23,228 bases of DNA, taken from assembly GCA_009801015.1 (NCBI GenBank), contig VHZZ01008185.1:48265-71492 (forward strand), read 5' to 3'. Position 1 is the first letter of the stretch. Every line of letters begins with the position of its first letter. Shown here in pieces: positions 11,221 to 20,076 of this stretch. The position numbers and the translations under genes were made by a program. The notes below the pieces were generated by a model, which saw nothing but the letters and a program-made list of their open reading frames with translations, was not told the DNA's origin and searched no databases. This DNA is from Silene noctiflora (taxonomy: Eukaryota > Streptophyta > Magnoliopsida > Caryophyllales > Caryophyllaceae).

Positions 11221-11350
11221 GTACTCGGTCGAGTACCTGACGTACTCGACCGAGTACGCCATACTCGACCGAGTGCCCCTAAGTCAGAAGCCTGACTCAA
11301 AACACTCGATGACACACTCGGTCGAGTACCATCCACACAACCGAGTACTC
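11221..11350. repeat. Palindrome array ACTCG-NN-CGAGT (copy 1)
   Basis: Near-palindromic units lie at 11221-11236 (GTACTCGGTCGAGTAC), 11242-11257 (GTACTCGACCGAGTAC), 11262-11275 and 11316-11329. There are half sites at 11304-11308 and around 11338-11348. The first three units are 19-21 bp apart. The units occur in both orientations of the central dinucleotide (GT or AC). The array sits in the U3 part of the LTR. Confidence 0.85.
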
Positions 11351-11376
11351 TATACTCAGAAATCTGTGATATTACA

Positions 11377-11420
11377 GTCTTCCCTCCTTAAAAATGAACT
11401 TCGTCCTCGAAGTTCACACT
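11377..11420 (-). other. Polypurine tract and end of pol-like reading frame before the truncated LTR
   Basis: On the minus strand, NFEDEVHF and a stop codon are followed by the purine tract AAGGAGGGAAGAC, then TGTAATATC, the LTR start. Ending of the polyprotein in an FEDEV-like motif just before the polypurine tract is, from memory, a common arrangement in some plant Ty3/gypsy families. A diverged second copy of the same unit lies at about 11605-11655 (NFEDDVHF, purine-rich tract, TGTAACATTTT). Confidence 0.5.
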
Positions 11421-13725
11421 CATACCTGCATAACATGCACACCTACTACTCACTATCCAACACCACTTAACTCTCATCCTCCATTTTCAACACTAACTCA
11501 ACCAACAACGCCTACCTCAACAACGCAACTCATAACATAGCACAAACCTTATCTAATTCCACCAATACAATCCCTCAAGCGAGAAAGACTACCAAAATAA
11601 AATGTTACATTCTACCACCATTAAAATGAACATCGTCCTCGAAGTTTACTCACACTCATAATTGTCACCACCCAAAATCGTCAACACTATCACAACCATA
11701 CCTACCTACAACCTTACTCCATAACCATACATACTACTACAAGCACCGCCAGTACCTTTAATAATATCAACCACAAGTCCATCTTCATTCTACACCAAGA
11801 CTCAAACCTTCCAAATATACTGCAACATGCATAACCATCAAACTTTCTTTGTCGCATTCTACTACTCTTAAGATAAACGTTACGTCATCGCAACCCAACT
11901 AGTACAATATCCTTAGCTATTCCTTCCCATTATCACCATCTCATGTAACTGACAACTGACCATAACTTTCACACCGATAACTAGTCTCATATCCAAGGCG
12001 CTCTCTCTCTCTCTCTAACCGCTCCCCTACCCCTAATCATATTGCACGCCATCTAACCTTTACCACAAAATCCTCAACATAAACCTTACCTCAACTCTTC
12101 AACACTACCGCACGACTACATTCTTCTCCATACACGCACCTATCCCCACAACCATAACTCACGATCCACAATTTTTACATACACACCAGATCCTCAAATC
12201 TCCCTTTCTACTGTGCAAAACTCGTCCATAACTTAACATGATACTAACTCCCAACTCTCCATACTTACTTACCCGTTAAAGATTATGAACCACCTGAAAC
12301 TTCCAGCTCAGTACACACATGCTCCACCAATTACTTGCCACAACTATGTCAACACATGCCTCATTTAACAAGAGATCGAAAGTACTCCAACAACCTGCCA
12401 CAACTATGTTTCACCAACAAGATATCACTGTAACTATGACAACAACGACCACATGTGCAACTTTATTCCATATTATACTCTACTCTCACCCACAAGCCGA
12501 AAAATCACAGGAAAATAGCAGTAAACAAAACAACAATCTATATGCCCATACTAAACTGACATACTCTTTCAAAAGCTCGTCTCACAAGTACCCCGGCTAC
12601 TCCACCACAACCAATGACAACATCACAACACCGCCACTAATAGCCACACCGCAACGCGAAAGTACCCGCATCGCAACACGGATTACCGTGCCCGATTCGC
12701 AACCCGGAACACAACAACCACATTACCAATAAATAGAGTCCCGACACAACGATCATCTCACGACTCCTCCAACCACCCATTACCCTTTTTCCACATATTA
12801 CAAGGAATAACCAGATAACAACTTTATGAATATTATACCATACCACTACTTATGAGGTCAAAACCTCGCACAATCACTTACACACATCATTGACCCATCA
12901 TCAAATCTAAGTAGCAATCCCAATCACGTAAGTTACCACTTGATAACAAATATCTCACACACGAGGTTAAACTCATATGCCCTTCACAACACCTTTTTCC
13001 AATACGCATAATTACCACCACCTGACCAAAGTGACCATATAACCAATACTCAACTTCCGACCAACGCTCTCTATCTCAACACCTTATGGTCCCTCGTAAC
13101 CATGAATACCAATTCCCTACAGCAAACTCCATTAACCATATCAACCATATTACCCCAATATCCATACTAATTCTGTCCGTGATCATCCCAACTTAACACC
13201 AATGTCTCATACCATGCAATTACTCTACCAACTCCTTACTCCCTTAATTCCTCAAAACTCATGACTGGCATATTGTCCTAAAATTCCTATATATATAACC
13301 CTTAACTCATTCACTCATGATAGTACCATACATCTCCATGATTCCTTACTTTCATGTCCCATAACTTTTGTGAACATACACTTGACTTACTACCATCTTT
13401 CTTGTCCCCTTGCACTTGACAACACCCATAATCCACTCAACTCATTACTTCTATTACCCAGCTCTTTAGTAATCCGGTTACCTTCTCATGGCTCCAAAAC
13501 TCAAATTCCATTAATTCGTATTAGAAACTTCCTATTATTTCTTATCAATAGTCTCTCTCCACATGCTACTCACTCATACTCACAACCAATAAGTACACAC
13601 TTTCAAGGCTTACTCTTTAATCAATTACGCCTTTCCTTAATACCTCTAGAAACCATAATTCATCTCATACCGTTACTTTCCCAAAGAACTACGCACTATG
13701 AACTGACTCAACTAACTTCTTGACT
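11390..13725. other. 2.3-kb strongly G-poor, A/C-rich tract; no gene
   Basis: The + strand is nearly free of G. My hand counts give 3 G in 60 at 12001-12060 (against 27 C), 6 in 60 at 12301-12360 and 5 in 60 at 13021-13080. The bias starts next to the polypurine tract and stops abruptly near 13725, where G returns to normal. It contains a CT microsatellite at 11999-12016. ORFs here arise because TAG and TGA are rare without G, and they resemble no protein. The tract probably belongs to the 3' body of the element whose LTR is at 10637-11376. Confidence 0.6.
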
Positions 13726-14507
13726 TAGACTTGACATTGACTTGGTGTGACTAACCCGTGATTGGACCAAACATGGTCCATGAGTTCAACATAACGTCTA
13801 TAATATCCTAATAGTGACGTTTCGTGGTTTGACTTTGACCAAAAGGTCGAACACTTGACTTGGATCCAAAAGATGGCTTGGGTAACCCACTAGGGTTGTG
13901 TACTGGCTAGACTTGACTCGAAACATATTCTATGCTCGAGTATAGTTAGGTAAAAAAGTCACTTCAAAATTATTTGAAAATGGATGATTTGAAAAATGAG
14001 ATTTCAAATGGGAAGCATGCGAGCTATAAAAGGCTCATTTTGGTCAAAAGTCTACATCTATTTTGGCAGATTTCCGAGTTGAAAACATGTTTGATTGAAA
14101 ATGGTTTTCGAAAAGACGGTTTGAGAAAACGGTTGACATTTTCGAAAAAAGACATGAAGGACGATCACATAGCACATAAGCATTCGCATATTAATCGTGC
14201 ATAAGCCTAGACTCTTCTAAGTCTCAGGCGGTCTTCTAATTGGGTCTATGCCAATGATCCACCTTGTCAAATATAGTTACGCCTTCCATAAGCAGAAGTG
14301 TGCAATATGGTAAGAACTAGTACTAGAAGACCTCAGCGGTACCATCTTGATACTTAAATCGGACATAGTGGACATCACCTCCTAACCATTGAAATCGATC
14401 CAATGAGTGAGGTGGTCCTCCTAAAGTCTCAAAATGGGTAATGCATGTATGCAAAAAAGATTATAATGTTATCCTATTAGCCATAATTTTCCTTTTCAAG
14501 TTACACC
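13726..14507 (-). other. 5' leader region of a Tat/Ogre-like retrotransposon, truncated
   Basis: In minus orientation this directly follows the primer-binding site at 14508-14525, so it is the untranslated leader. It has no intact ORF and is rich in short strings such as TTGAC/GTCAA and TCGAAAA. It ends at the sharp composition border near 13725, where it abuts the G-poor tract, so gag and pol of this copy are absent. Confidence 0.5.
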
Positions 14508-14525
14508 TCCCCAGCGGAATCGCCA
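14508..14525 (-). promoter_or_regulatory. Retrotransposon primer-binding site (minus strand)
   Basis: The minus strand reads TGGCGATTCCGCTGGGGA, complementary to a tRNA 3' end (TCCCCAGCGGAATCGCCA). From memory, Ogre/Tat-like plant elements use TGGCGACTCTGCTGGGGA-type sites, so this differs at only a few positions. Three bases (AAA on +) separate it from the LTR edge, TGTGGATGTGGG. Confidence 0.75.
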
Positions 14526-14528
14526 AAA

Positions 14529-15127
14529 TGTGGATGTGGGAAATTTGTAATCTACGGGGTTTTGAAAAAAATCTTTTAGAGTCACCACCGAATTTAAGGA
14601 AATTCGGAAACCAAAAGAGTGGATTCATGTGATGATACGTGATGGGAAGTCCGTTAATAAGACACCCACCCCCGCCTGTTACAATAACGGCCTCTACTTG
14701 GGACTATGATGGCTAATTGGATAAGACTATAATCGTTGTATAAAAATGCAAACACCATTTTAATCCTAGCATGTGAGCATGGTTTCATTTTTCAAATTAA
14801 ATAAAAAGCGATAAATCGTAAATCGTAACATATTTCATTTTCCAAATAGACTTAAAATAAACACTTTAAAATAATTCATTTTTCAAATAAATTTAAAAAG
14901 TTTTAAATTTTAAATAAACTCGAAAATACGAAACCGATGAAATAAATTTCATTTATTTCAAAATAATTTAAATTTCATTTAAATTATAAAACCGTCAAAT
15001 AATACCCGTCTCACATCACAAAACATAATCCATTAACGAGTAGTGTAAATAAACATGAGTCCTTTCATCATCGGGTGTTGGACGGGATTTCTGTAAATTC
15101 CAATATCGACGGATACGGGTATCTACA
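14529..15127 (-). mobile_element. Tat/Ogre-like LTR A (~600 bp)
   Basis: On the minus strand it begins TGTAGATACCCGTATCCG at 15127 and ends CCCACATCCACA at 14529, giving TG...CA termini. The starting side is preceded by a polypurine tract (complement of 15128-15142) and the ending side is followed by the primer-binding site at 14508-14525. The middle is very AT-rich, with repeats of TTTCAAATAAA type. No TATA box as clear as that at 16411 is visible. The opening ~60 bp match the start of LTR B at 17491. Confidence 0.75.
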
Positions 15128-15142
15128 AAGCCTCCACTTTGA
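15128..15142 (-). other. Polypurine tract before LTR A
   Basis: The minus strand reads TCAAAGTGGAGGCTT directly before TGTAGATACC. It parallels TCAAAGTGGGGGCTC at 17492-17506. This is the plus-strand priming site expected just upstream of a 3' LTR. Confidence 0.65.
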
Positions 15143-15387
15143 TTGAAGCTTGGATAGAGCGAAAATCAAAGTATACCCCAAATCTACTAACCTGAGGATT
15201 CCGCGGGTCGTTTATAGTCCACTAGACTTGCGTATAAAAGCTCGCCAGCCATAAGCAAAGATCATACCTGAAATACAGTTATGGGTGCCTTTGCTCTCAT
15301 CATCGTCACTTTCATCATCGTTGGTTGTCGACCCATAAAATTGCATATATGGTGGTTTGAGCTTCATCCTTAGTTGCCTACGTATCC

Positions 15388-15392
15388 GTTTG
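15388..15392. repeat. Left target-site duplication GTTTG of the TRIM
   Basis: Identical to 15950-15954. Tail B at about 17716-17726 reads CCGTTGTGACGG and gives a paralogous unoccupied site. Confidence 0.85.
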
Positions 15393-15949
15393 TGTAACAC
15401 CCCAAAAGATTGAGAGGAAAGTTGTCCCACATCGGGAAAATAAGGATCTTATGAGATGTTTATAAAAGATTCCACCCTCCACTTACTAACAAGGCCTTGT
15501 GCTTTTGGGCTTAAGTGAGGAAAAATAATAGGCCCAGAGGTACACATTCCATCTTATTGGGGTTGTGTTATGACAGTGGAGGGTTGAGTTGTTATAAATG
15601 ATATCAGAGCAACCCTGCGACCGTGGGGTAGTGAGAATGTGGTCAGGAGTACCCGGTTCAGCCACCTAGCGGGGGAGGATTCCGGGCTTGGTTGCGGTCA
15701 GCTCTGAGGCACAACGAGGATGTTGTATTCTTTAAATGGGGTAGTTTATAACATTCCAAGAGATTGAGAGGAAAGTTATCCCACATCGGGAAAATAAGGA
15801 TCTTGTGAGATGTTTATAAAGGATTCCACCTACCACTTAGTAACAAGGCCTTGGGCTTTTGGCTTAAGTGAGGACAATTAATAGGCCCAGAGGTACACAT
15901 CCCATCTTATTGGGGTTGTGTTACGACGGTGGCGGGTCGGGTTGTTATA
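15393..15949 (+). mobile_element. Complete TRIM (terminal-repeat retrotransposon in miniature), 557 bp
   Basis: Two LTRs (15393-15596, 204 bp, and 15747-15949, 203 bp) share GATTGAGAGGAAAGTT, CCCACATCGGGAAAATAAGG, AATAGGCCCAGAGGTACACA and GGTTGTTATA. After LTR 1 comes TGATATCAGAGC (15599-15610), one base off the tRNA-iMet primer site TGGTATCAGAGC in its fourth position or nearby. Before LTR 2 comes a purine-rich TTTAAATGGGGTAGT. The element is flanked by the 5-bp duplication GTTTG. The ~140-bp core has no coding capacity, as usual for TRIMs mobilised in trans. LTR 2 starts TATAACATTCC instead of TGTAACACCCC, so the LTRs have diverged. Confidence 0.92.
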
Positions 15950-15954
15950 GTTTG
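15950..15954. repeat. Right target-site duplication GTTTG of the TRIM
   Basis: Follows the LTR end TTGTTATA directly and continues into TGACGGAATCAAACCC, the interrupted tail-A sequence. Confidence 0.85.
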
Positions 15955-16037
15955 TGACGGAATCAAACCCGCATCGTAGTTCGACAAACATTGGCCTTGG
16001 CATTCTGCAGTCCTGGCCCAAAACGAAGCTTTCCAAA

Positions 16038-16208
16038 CCTTTGGCTCTAGAGACCACTATGATGATGAACGGAGAAGTCTCCAACAATGATGAAACGCTG
16101 CTCAAAGTTGAGCAACGTTGATGAAGAATCGAAGCTCAAGTGGGCTATGATTATGAAAACTGTTCACTTAAGTAAGTCACAGTATGGGAGAAGTATCTCC
16201 AATGTATA
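16038..16208. repeat. Block S, copy A (inverted relative to 17820-18004)
   Basis: The + strand here aligns to the complement of 17820-18004. Shared strings include GAGACCACTATGATGATGAA, AGTCTCCAACAATGAT, AACGCTGCTCAAAG, GATGAAGAATCG, TGATTATGAAAAC and ACAGTATGGGAGAA. Both flanks on the high-coordinate side differ. Confidence 0.85.
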
Positions 16209-17491
16209 AAAAGCTCGTTGTTATTTTAAGGGCACGAAAATCGAGGAGGAAATGGCTGCTATAAACAACTCAAAAAATAGAGTGTATTATCACTCGGTTT
16301 TTCGAATCAGTTTGAGGCAATTCTAAGGTCTTTGTTTGAGGATTGGTTTCTTCTGGTTTTTTAAGGGATCCATTAGGAGCTTAGGGTTTAAATTTGAGAG
16401 GAATAGGTGGTATATATAGGGAGATACGAATGTTTGAAGTAGGGCACACGAATTGGACTCGGTTTGGCTGCTTGTGTTTGAGTTGGATTTGGTTACGGTT
16501 TTGTGAGATATTTTGGCTAGGTTTTTCAATACTTCCATACTAGATACCTTGAGGGTTAAGCTAGGTATGGAGACGTTCTAGGGTAGAGCACATAAGGGGA
16601 CGAACGAACTGTCTTAAAACAGCCCCATACACGAGCTTACGCTCTGTTTTGGGCTGCTCTGTCCAGCTCTTTGGACGGTTTTTTGAGGGGTTTTGATTAT
16701 GAGTAGGCTAGATTAAACATGGTAGGATAGTTGGGTATGGATTAAGAAAGTTATGTCTCGAATTTGAGTTGATTTGAGACGGGTTTGGAGCTCGAAACAA
16801 ATCACACAAACACGGGTTGCTGAACACGGGTGGGCTGTTTGTGGGGCTGTTTGGGACGAGAAATTGAGGGGCTTAAAGGAGGTTTTGGGTTGGGCTACTA
16901 GTGGGGTTTGAACATGGGTAGTATGGTTAAGGGATTGAATCGAAGGTTGCCTCGAAAATCGTGTCTACATCGCATAGAAACAAGCTTGAAATCGTATACA
17001 TAAACCGTTTTAAAAATCGATTTTTCAAATACGATTTATAAAACAATTTTCACTTTCAAAATGATTTTTCAAATCAAATTTTATTTTCAATAAAATTAAA
17101 TATCAAATTATTTTCAATAAAATGAAATAAATAAATCTAATCGACCAATTTGTCAAATAAATCGATTAAAACGAATAAAATCAATTAAAATCGATAAATT
17201 GACTAAACCGATTAAATTGAGAAAATTCAAATATTTTATTTTCAATAAAATAAATAAATTCAAATCAAACGAATAAAAATGAATTAAAATAACATTAATT
17301 TAAATGTCATTTAAATTAATAAAAAAAATTAAAACATTTCATAAAACATGTCGTCGACAAAGTCCATTCTATATCGTAAAACGAACCCAAATAATGACAA
17401 ACGCCAACTCGAAGTATATGTTGTCCTATCATCATCGGGTGTTTGATGGGATTTCTATAAATGCCAGTATCGACAGATACAGGTATCTACA
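16209..17491 (-). mobile_element. LTR B, Tat/Ogre-like, low-coordinate edge uncertain
   Basis: On the minus strand it starts TGTAGATACCTGTATCTG at 17491 after a polypurine tract. It passes through a very AT-rich part (16980-17400), then a part containing a TATA-like box at 16411-16418. It is longer than LTR A and differs from it beyond the first ~60 bp, so it may be a different subfamily or LTR A may be deleted. No primer-binding site was found at the far side, so the end near 16209 is only where block S begins. Confidence 0.5.
16411..16418 (-). promoter_or_regulatory. TATA box of LTR B
   Basis: The minus strand reads CCTATATATACCACC, followed about 30 bases later by the region AAACCCTAAGC, a reasonable transcription start zone for an LTR promoter. 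No expression evidence is available. Confidence 0.4.
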
Positions 17492-17506
17492 GAGCCCCCA
17501 CTTTGA
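17492..17506 (-). other. Polypurine tract before LTR B
   Basis: The minus strand reads TCAAAGTGGGGGCTC immediately before TGTAGATACC. The G run is intact here, whereas the copy before LTR A has an A in it. Confidence 0.7.
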
Positions 17507-18298
17507 CTGAGGGTTGGACAGACGAAAGTCAAAGTATACCCCAGGTCTAATGACCTGAGGATTCCGCGGGTCGTTTATAGTCCACTAGACTTGCGTATGT
17601 AAGCTCGCCAGCCATAAGTAGATATCATACCTGAGACACGATTCTGGACGCCTCTATCAACTTGTTCATTTTTCATCAGAGGGTGGGTTGAGCCTTATCC
17701 TTAGGCGCCTGCGTATCCGTTGTGACGGGATCAAACCCGTATCGTAGTTCGAGCAAACATTGGCCTTAGCATTCTGCAGTCGAGGCCCAAAACGGAGATT
17801 TCCAATGGGAGGTTGCCGTTATACATTGGAGATATTTCTCCCATACTGTCACTTATTTAATTTAATAGTTTTCATAATCATAACTCACTTGAGCTGCGAT
17901 TCTTCATCATCGGTGCCCAGCTTTGAGCAGCGTTACATCATAACTGGAATATCATTGTTGGAGACTTTTCCATTCATCATCATAGTGGTCTCTGGAGCTA
18001 AAGGTGACAGAGCCCCCAGTTGAAGCATATCCTGCTCAAACTTGGACATAACACTAACATATAATTCACATAAACATCATTTGGAAATCTGGATGGGCCA
18101 AGGCCCGAGCTTGAAACATTTGAACTGGGTCGTCGACCCAAATTTTGCATATTACTTAGAATTGGGAATGGGTTTTTGACCCGATCATTCGAAAAAATGG
18201 GCTTCGCCCGGGTTAACATATTATTTGGATATGATGCATATGATGCAGAGACATGTTTCGAGTTTCTGACTCGGGTATCTGACCTGTAAATAGACATA
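17507..18298 (-). mobile_element. 3' tail B of a Tat/Ogre-like element
   Basis: This is non-coding. The first ~300 bp match tail A (15143-16037 without the TRIM). It then contains block S in opposite orientation (17820-18004). Beyond that, GAGCCCCCAG (about 18008) resembles the polypurine/LTR border motif. The part from 18040 to 18298 holds GGGCTTCGCCCGGG and runs up to the solo LTR. The sequence resumes at 19594 after the solo LTR. Confidence 0.55.
17820..18004. repeat. Block S, copy B (inverted relative to 16038-16208)
   Basis: Complementary to copy A over about 175 bp, with an extra ~12 bases (near 17938-17952). Its left edge contains a small hairpin: TCCAATG at 17801-17807 and CATTGGA at 17824-17830. 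Confidence 0.85.
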
Positions 18299-18303
18299 GG
18301 TCG
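18299..18303. repeat. Left target-site duplication GGTCG of the solo LTR
   Basis: Exact match to 19589-19593. Five bases is the usual length for Ty3/gypsy integration. Confidence 0.85.
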
Positions 18304-19378
18304 TGTAACACCCCTACTTACCAAGGAAGCCTGTACTAGACCTTCCATGACAACCAAGGGCGTTACCATCTTGGTTACCCGAGACAAGTACATATCAAAC
18401 TGACCATAAAGGAACAACACTTTATTAATTACATTTTTATGTGGACAAAACATACAAAGCTACATCACTGTGCTAGTACAACTGTGGACTCTAACATAGC
18501 TATACTGATAATGCGTCAGCGGTCTCCCATCCCCAAACATGATCATCGCATGCAACCATCCAAAACGACATCTAAACCTGCAAGACAGACTGCTCACCAC
18601 CCCCGCATGGATCATCACAATTTTTAAAACATTAAACAGGGCCAGTCAACTGAATAACTATACACACTAGCAATGCAAACAATAACGTAACAGCACCACA
18701 CCGCCACCATCGCCACCATCACCACACCACATCACAAGTAACCGACTACACACCGAAGTGTGTAGCCCTGCCATTGGAAGACCGCATCCAACCACCTAAA
18801 CCACCCATAATAACCCAAGTCCCTTAATGTGCACATCCCCCCTACGCTGAGAGAACGCAAGAGGCGAACAATGGGGGTGAGACCACCTCTCACAATGGCT
18901 CACGAACAATATCACAATACCAAGCACACCCAACACCAACATCCACCGCACCAAATCCGCCATCACAATCATAGAATCACATCATAAAGCACAGTACAAT
19001 ACCGTCACCTTCATATGCATATAATTACACAGGCAACTGAGTAGGAAATCTTATCTGTACCACATTCCAAGTAGCATCAATCATTAATTCAATCACACGA
19101 GCATCGCATACCGACATTAACACCTACAACAGCGGTACGACTTGATTACGCACAGTCATAACCCTAACCCAAGACATACAGAAGGTGATGGTGACTTACC
19201 TTATCGTACGGTCGACTGACTAGGTCGTAGTCGGCGTAACCTTCCATTCCCGTGATAGACTCCTAGGTATAGGTTAGCAAGGTAAAGGGTGAGTGAAGGG
19301 AGAGATGTGTCGATTTAGGTTTTTGAGAGAGAAAGGAAAAAGAAAGAAATAAATCTGATTCCGGAATTCCGACTCACG

Positions 19379-19392
19379 CGTAATATATTATC
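19379..19392 (-). promoter_or_regulatory. TATA-like core of the solo LTR
   Basis: The minus strand reads GATAATATATTACG, placed immediately downstream of the palindrome array in the transcription direction of the LTR. Confidence 0.4.
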
Positions 19393-19406
19393 ACGCTGAC
19401 AACGAC

Positions 19407-19497
19407 GCACTCGGCCGAGTGCCAACACACTCGACCGAGTCCCCTGCACTCGGTAGAGTGCACCACACTCGACCGAGTGTCACCCACTAGGTCGAGT
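19407..19497. repeat. Palindrome array ACTCG-NN-CGAGT (copy 2, five units)
   Basis: The 12-bp cores start at 19409, 19429, 19448, 19467 and 19486, a regular 19-20 bp period. The first unit is a perfect 16-bp palindrome (GCACTCGGCCGAGTGC, 19407-19422). The others are ACTCGACCGAGT, ACTCGGTAGAGT, ACTCGACCGAGT and ACTAGGTCGAGT. The array sits about 20 bp from the TATA-like core of the solo LTR. Confidence 0.9.
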
Positions 19498-19588
19498 ACA
19501 ATGTCAACAATTACTCTGTCTCGACAATCAAGGTCACACGAGTCAACTATGGTTAGTCTACGGATTCTCCAAAGGGATGGGTATTACA

Positions 19589-19593
19589 GGTCG
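19589..19593. repeat. Right target-site duplication GGTCG of the solo LTR
   Basis: Exact match to 18299-18303, directly after the LTR end TTACA. Confidence 0.85.
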
Positions 19594-19753
19594 GGCATAG
19601 CCCGCTACCTTCAAACAAAAAAGAAAGAATATTCGTAAGTGTGTACGGGTTTTAATTCAAATATTCACTAGTTGGGCTTAGAAATGTAGATTAGCCATTC
19701 TGGCTCGCAGAACAAGCAAACGCAAGTCAAACATTGACTTGCTGGGGGTAGGA

Positions 19754-19895
19754 CTCTTCAATCATCGCTTCTAAATGGTCAAATGCTTGGGGTGAACCTC
19801 TAGAAACACTACTTGATGGACCTCTTAAACCATTGCTTCTGAATGGTTAACCCTTCTGGGATAAACCTCTTCAACCATCGCTTCTGAATGATTGA
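19754..19895. repeat. Imperfect dispersed-tandem repeat, three copies
   Basis: Copies of about 28 bp start near 19754, 19821 and 19866. They share CTCTT-AACCAT-GCTTCTGAATG and are separated by diverged spacers. They lie in the non-coding retroelement interior. Confidence 0.55.
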
Positions 19896-20076
19896 CTCCT
19901 CAACTGCTGACACTGGCCTAAAAAGACACTGACCCCAAATTTGAGCCACTACAGCTGGCACTAAGCATTATAATACTATGGCCCAAACTCAAACTAAACC
20001 ATAATTCATCGTCCCACTTGGGAATGTAATCTACATCATCATTCATCATTTCTCTCGAGAGCCGTCATTATCTTTC

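Larger units (their letters stand above)
10637..11376 (-). mobile_element. Truncated Ty3/gypsy-type LTR (minus orientation), same family as the solo LTR at 18304
   Basis: Read on the minus strand it begins TGTAATATCAC at 11376, directly after a polypurine tract (complement of 11377-11391). It shares blocks with 18834-19588: TTAATGTGCACATCCCCC, the AAGAGGCGAAC block, CAACTGAGTA(A)GGAAA, and a palindrome array next to a TATA-like box. The distal part (matching 18304-18833) is missing, so the LTR is truncated or recombined at about 10637. Its position after a polypurine tract marks it as a 3' LTR of an element whose body lay at higher coordinates. Confidence 0.7.
15143..16037 (-). mobile_element. 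3' tail A of a Tat/Ogre-like element (interrupted by a TRIM)
   Basis: This non-coding tail leads to the polypurine tract of LTR A. It matches tail B (17507-17800) closely: the CCGCGGGTCGTTTATAGTCC block, GCTCGCCAGCCATAAG, the site CGTATCCGTT followed by GTGACGG, and CATTGGCCTT-GCATTCTGCAG. The minus-strand string AACGGATACGTAGGCA is, from memory, a recurring mark of Ogre/Tat 3' regions. The TRIM at 15393-15949 splits it. Confidence 0.6.
18304..19588 (-). mobile_element. Solo LTR of a Ty3/gypsy-type element, 1285 bp, with target-site duplication
   Basis: It begins TGTAACACCCC at 18304 and ends GGGTATTACA at 19588, the short inverted TG...CA termini of an LTR. The 5-bp direct repeat GGTCG flanks it at 18299-18303 and 19589-19593. 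Orientation follows from the related LTR at 10637-11376, which lies next to a polypurine tract, so U3 is at the high-coordinate end. U3 contains a five-unit palindrome array (19407-19497) and a TATA-like core (19379-19392). No internal region or partner LTR is present, so the element was lost by LTR-LTR recombination. ORFs inside it do not resemble proteins. Confidence 0.88.

Noticed and set aside
12319-12732. 137-codon + strand ORF
   Set aside because: Same G-poor tract; threonine- and glutamine-rich composition reflects AC-rich DNA, not a protein.
13370-13723. 117-codon + strand ORF rich in L, S, H and T
   Set aside because: It lies in the G-poor tract, where TAG and TGA stops are rare, so long frames are expected by chance. 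No motif is visible.
15393-15949. Cassandra-type TRIM carrying a 5S rRNA promoter
   Set aside because: Neither LTR shows a 5S rRNA-like A box/C box sequence, so it is an ordinary TRIM.
17998-18453. Minus-strand ORF of 151 codons
   Set aside because: It crosses the solo-LTR boundary and target duplication, so it did not exist before the insertion, and no domain is visible.
18690-18730. CACCAC/CATCGCCACC short repeats
   Set aside because: A brief trinucleotide-like run in the solo LTR, with no extension or coding meaning.
19407-19497. CRISPR-like regularly spaced palindromes
   Set aside because: The spacers are only 7-8 bp, the genome is a plant nuclear one, and the array is within an LTR promoter region.
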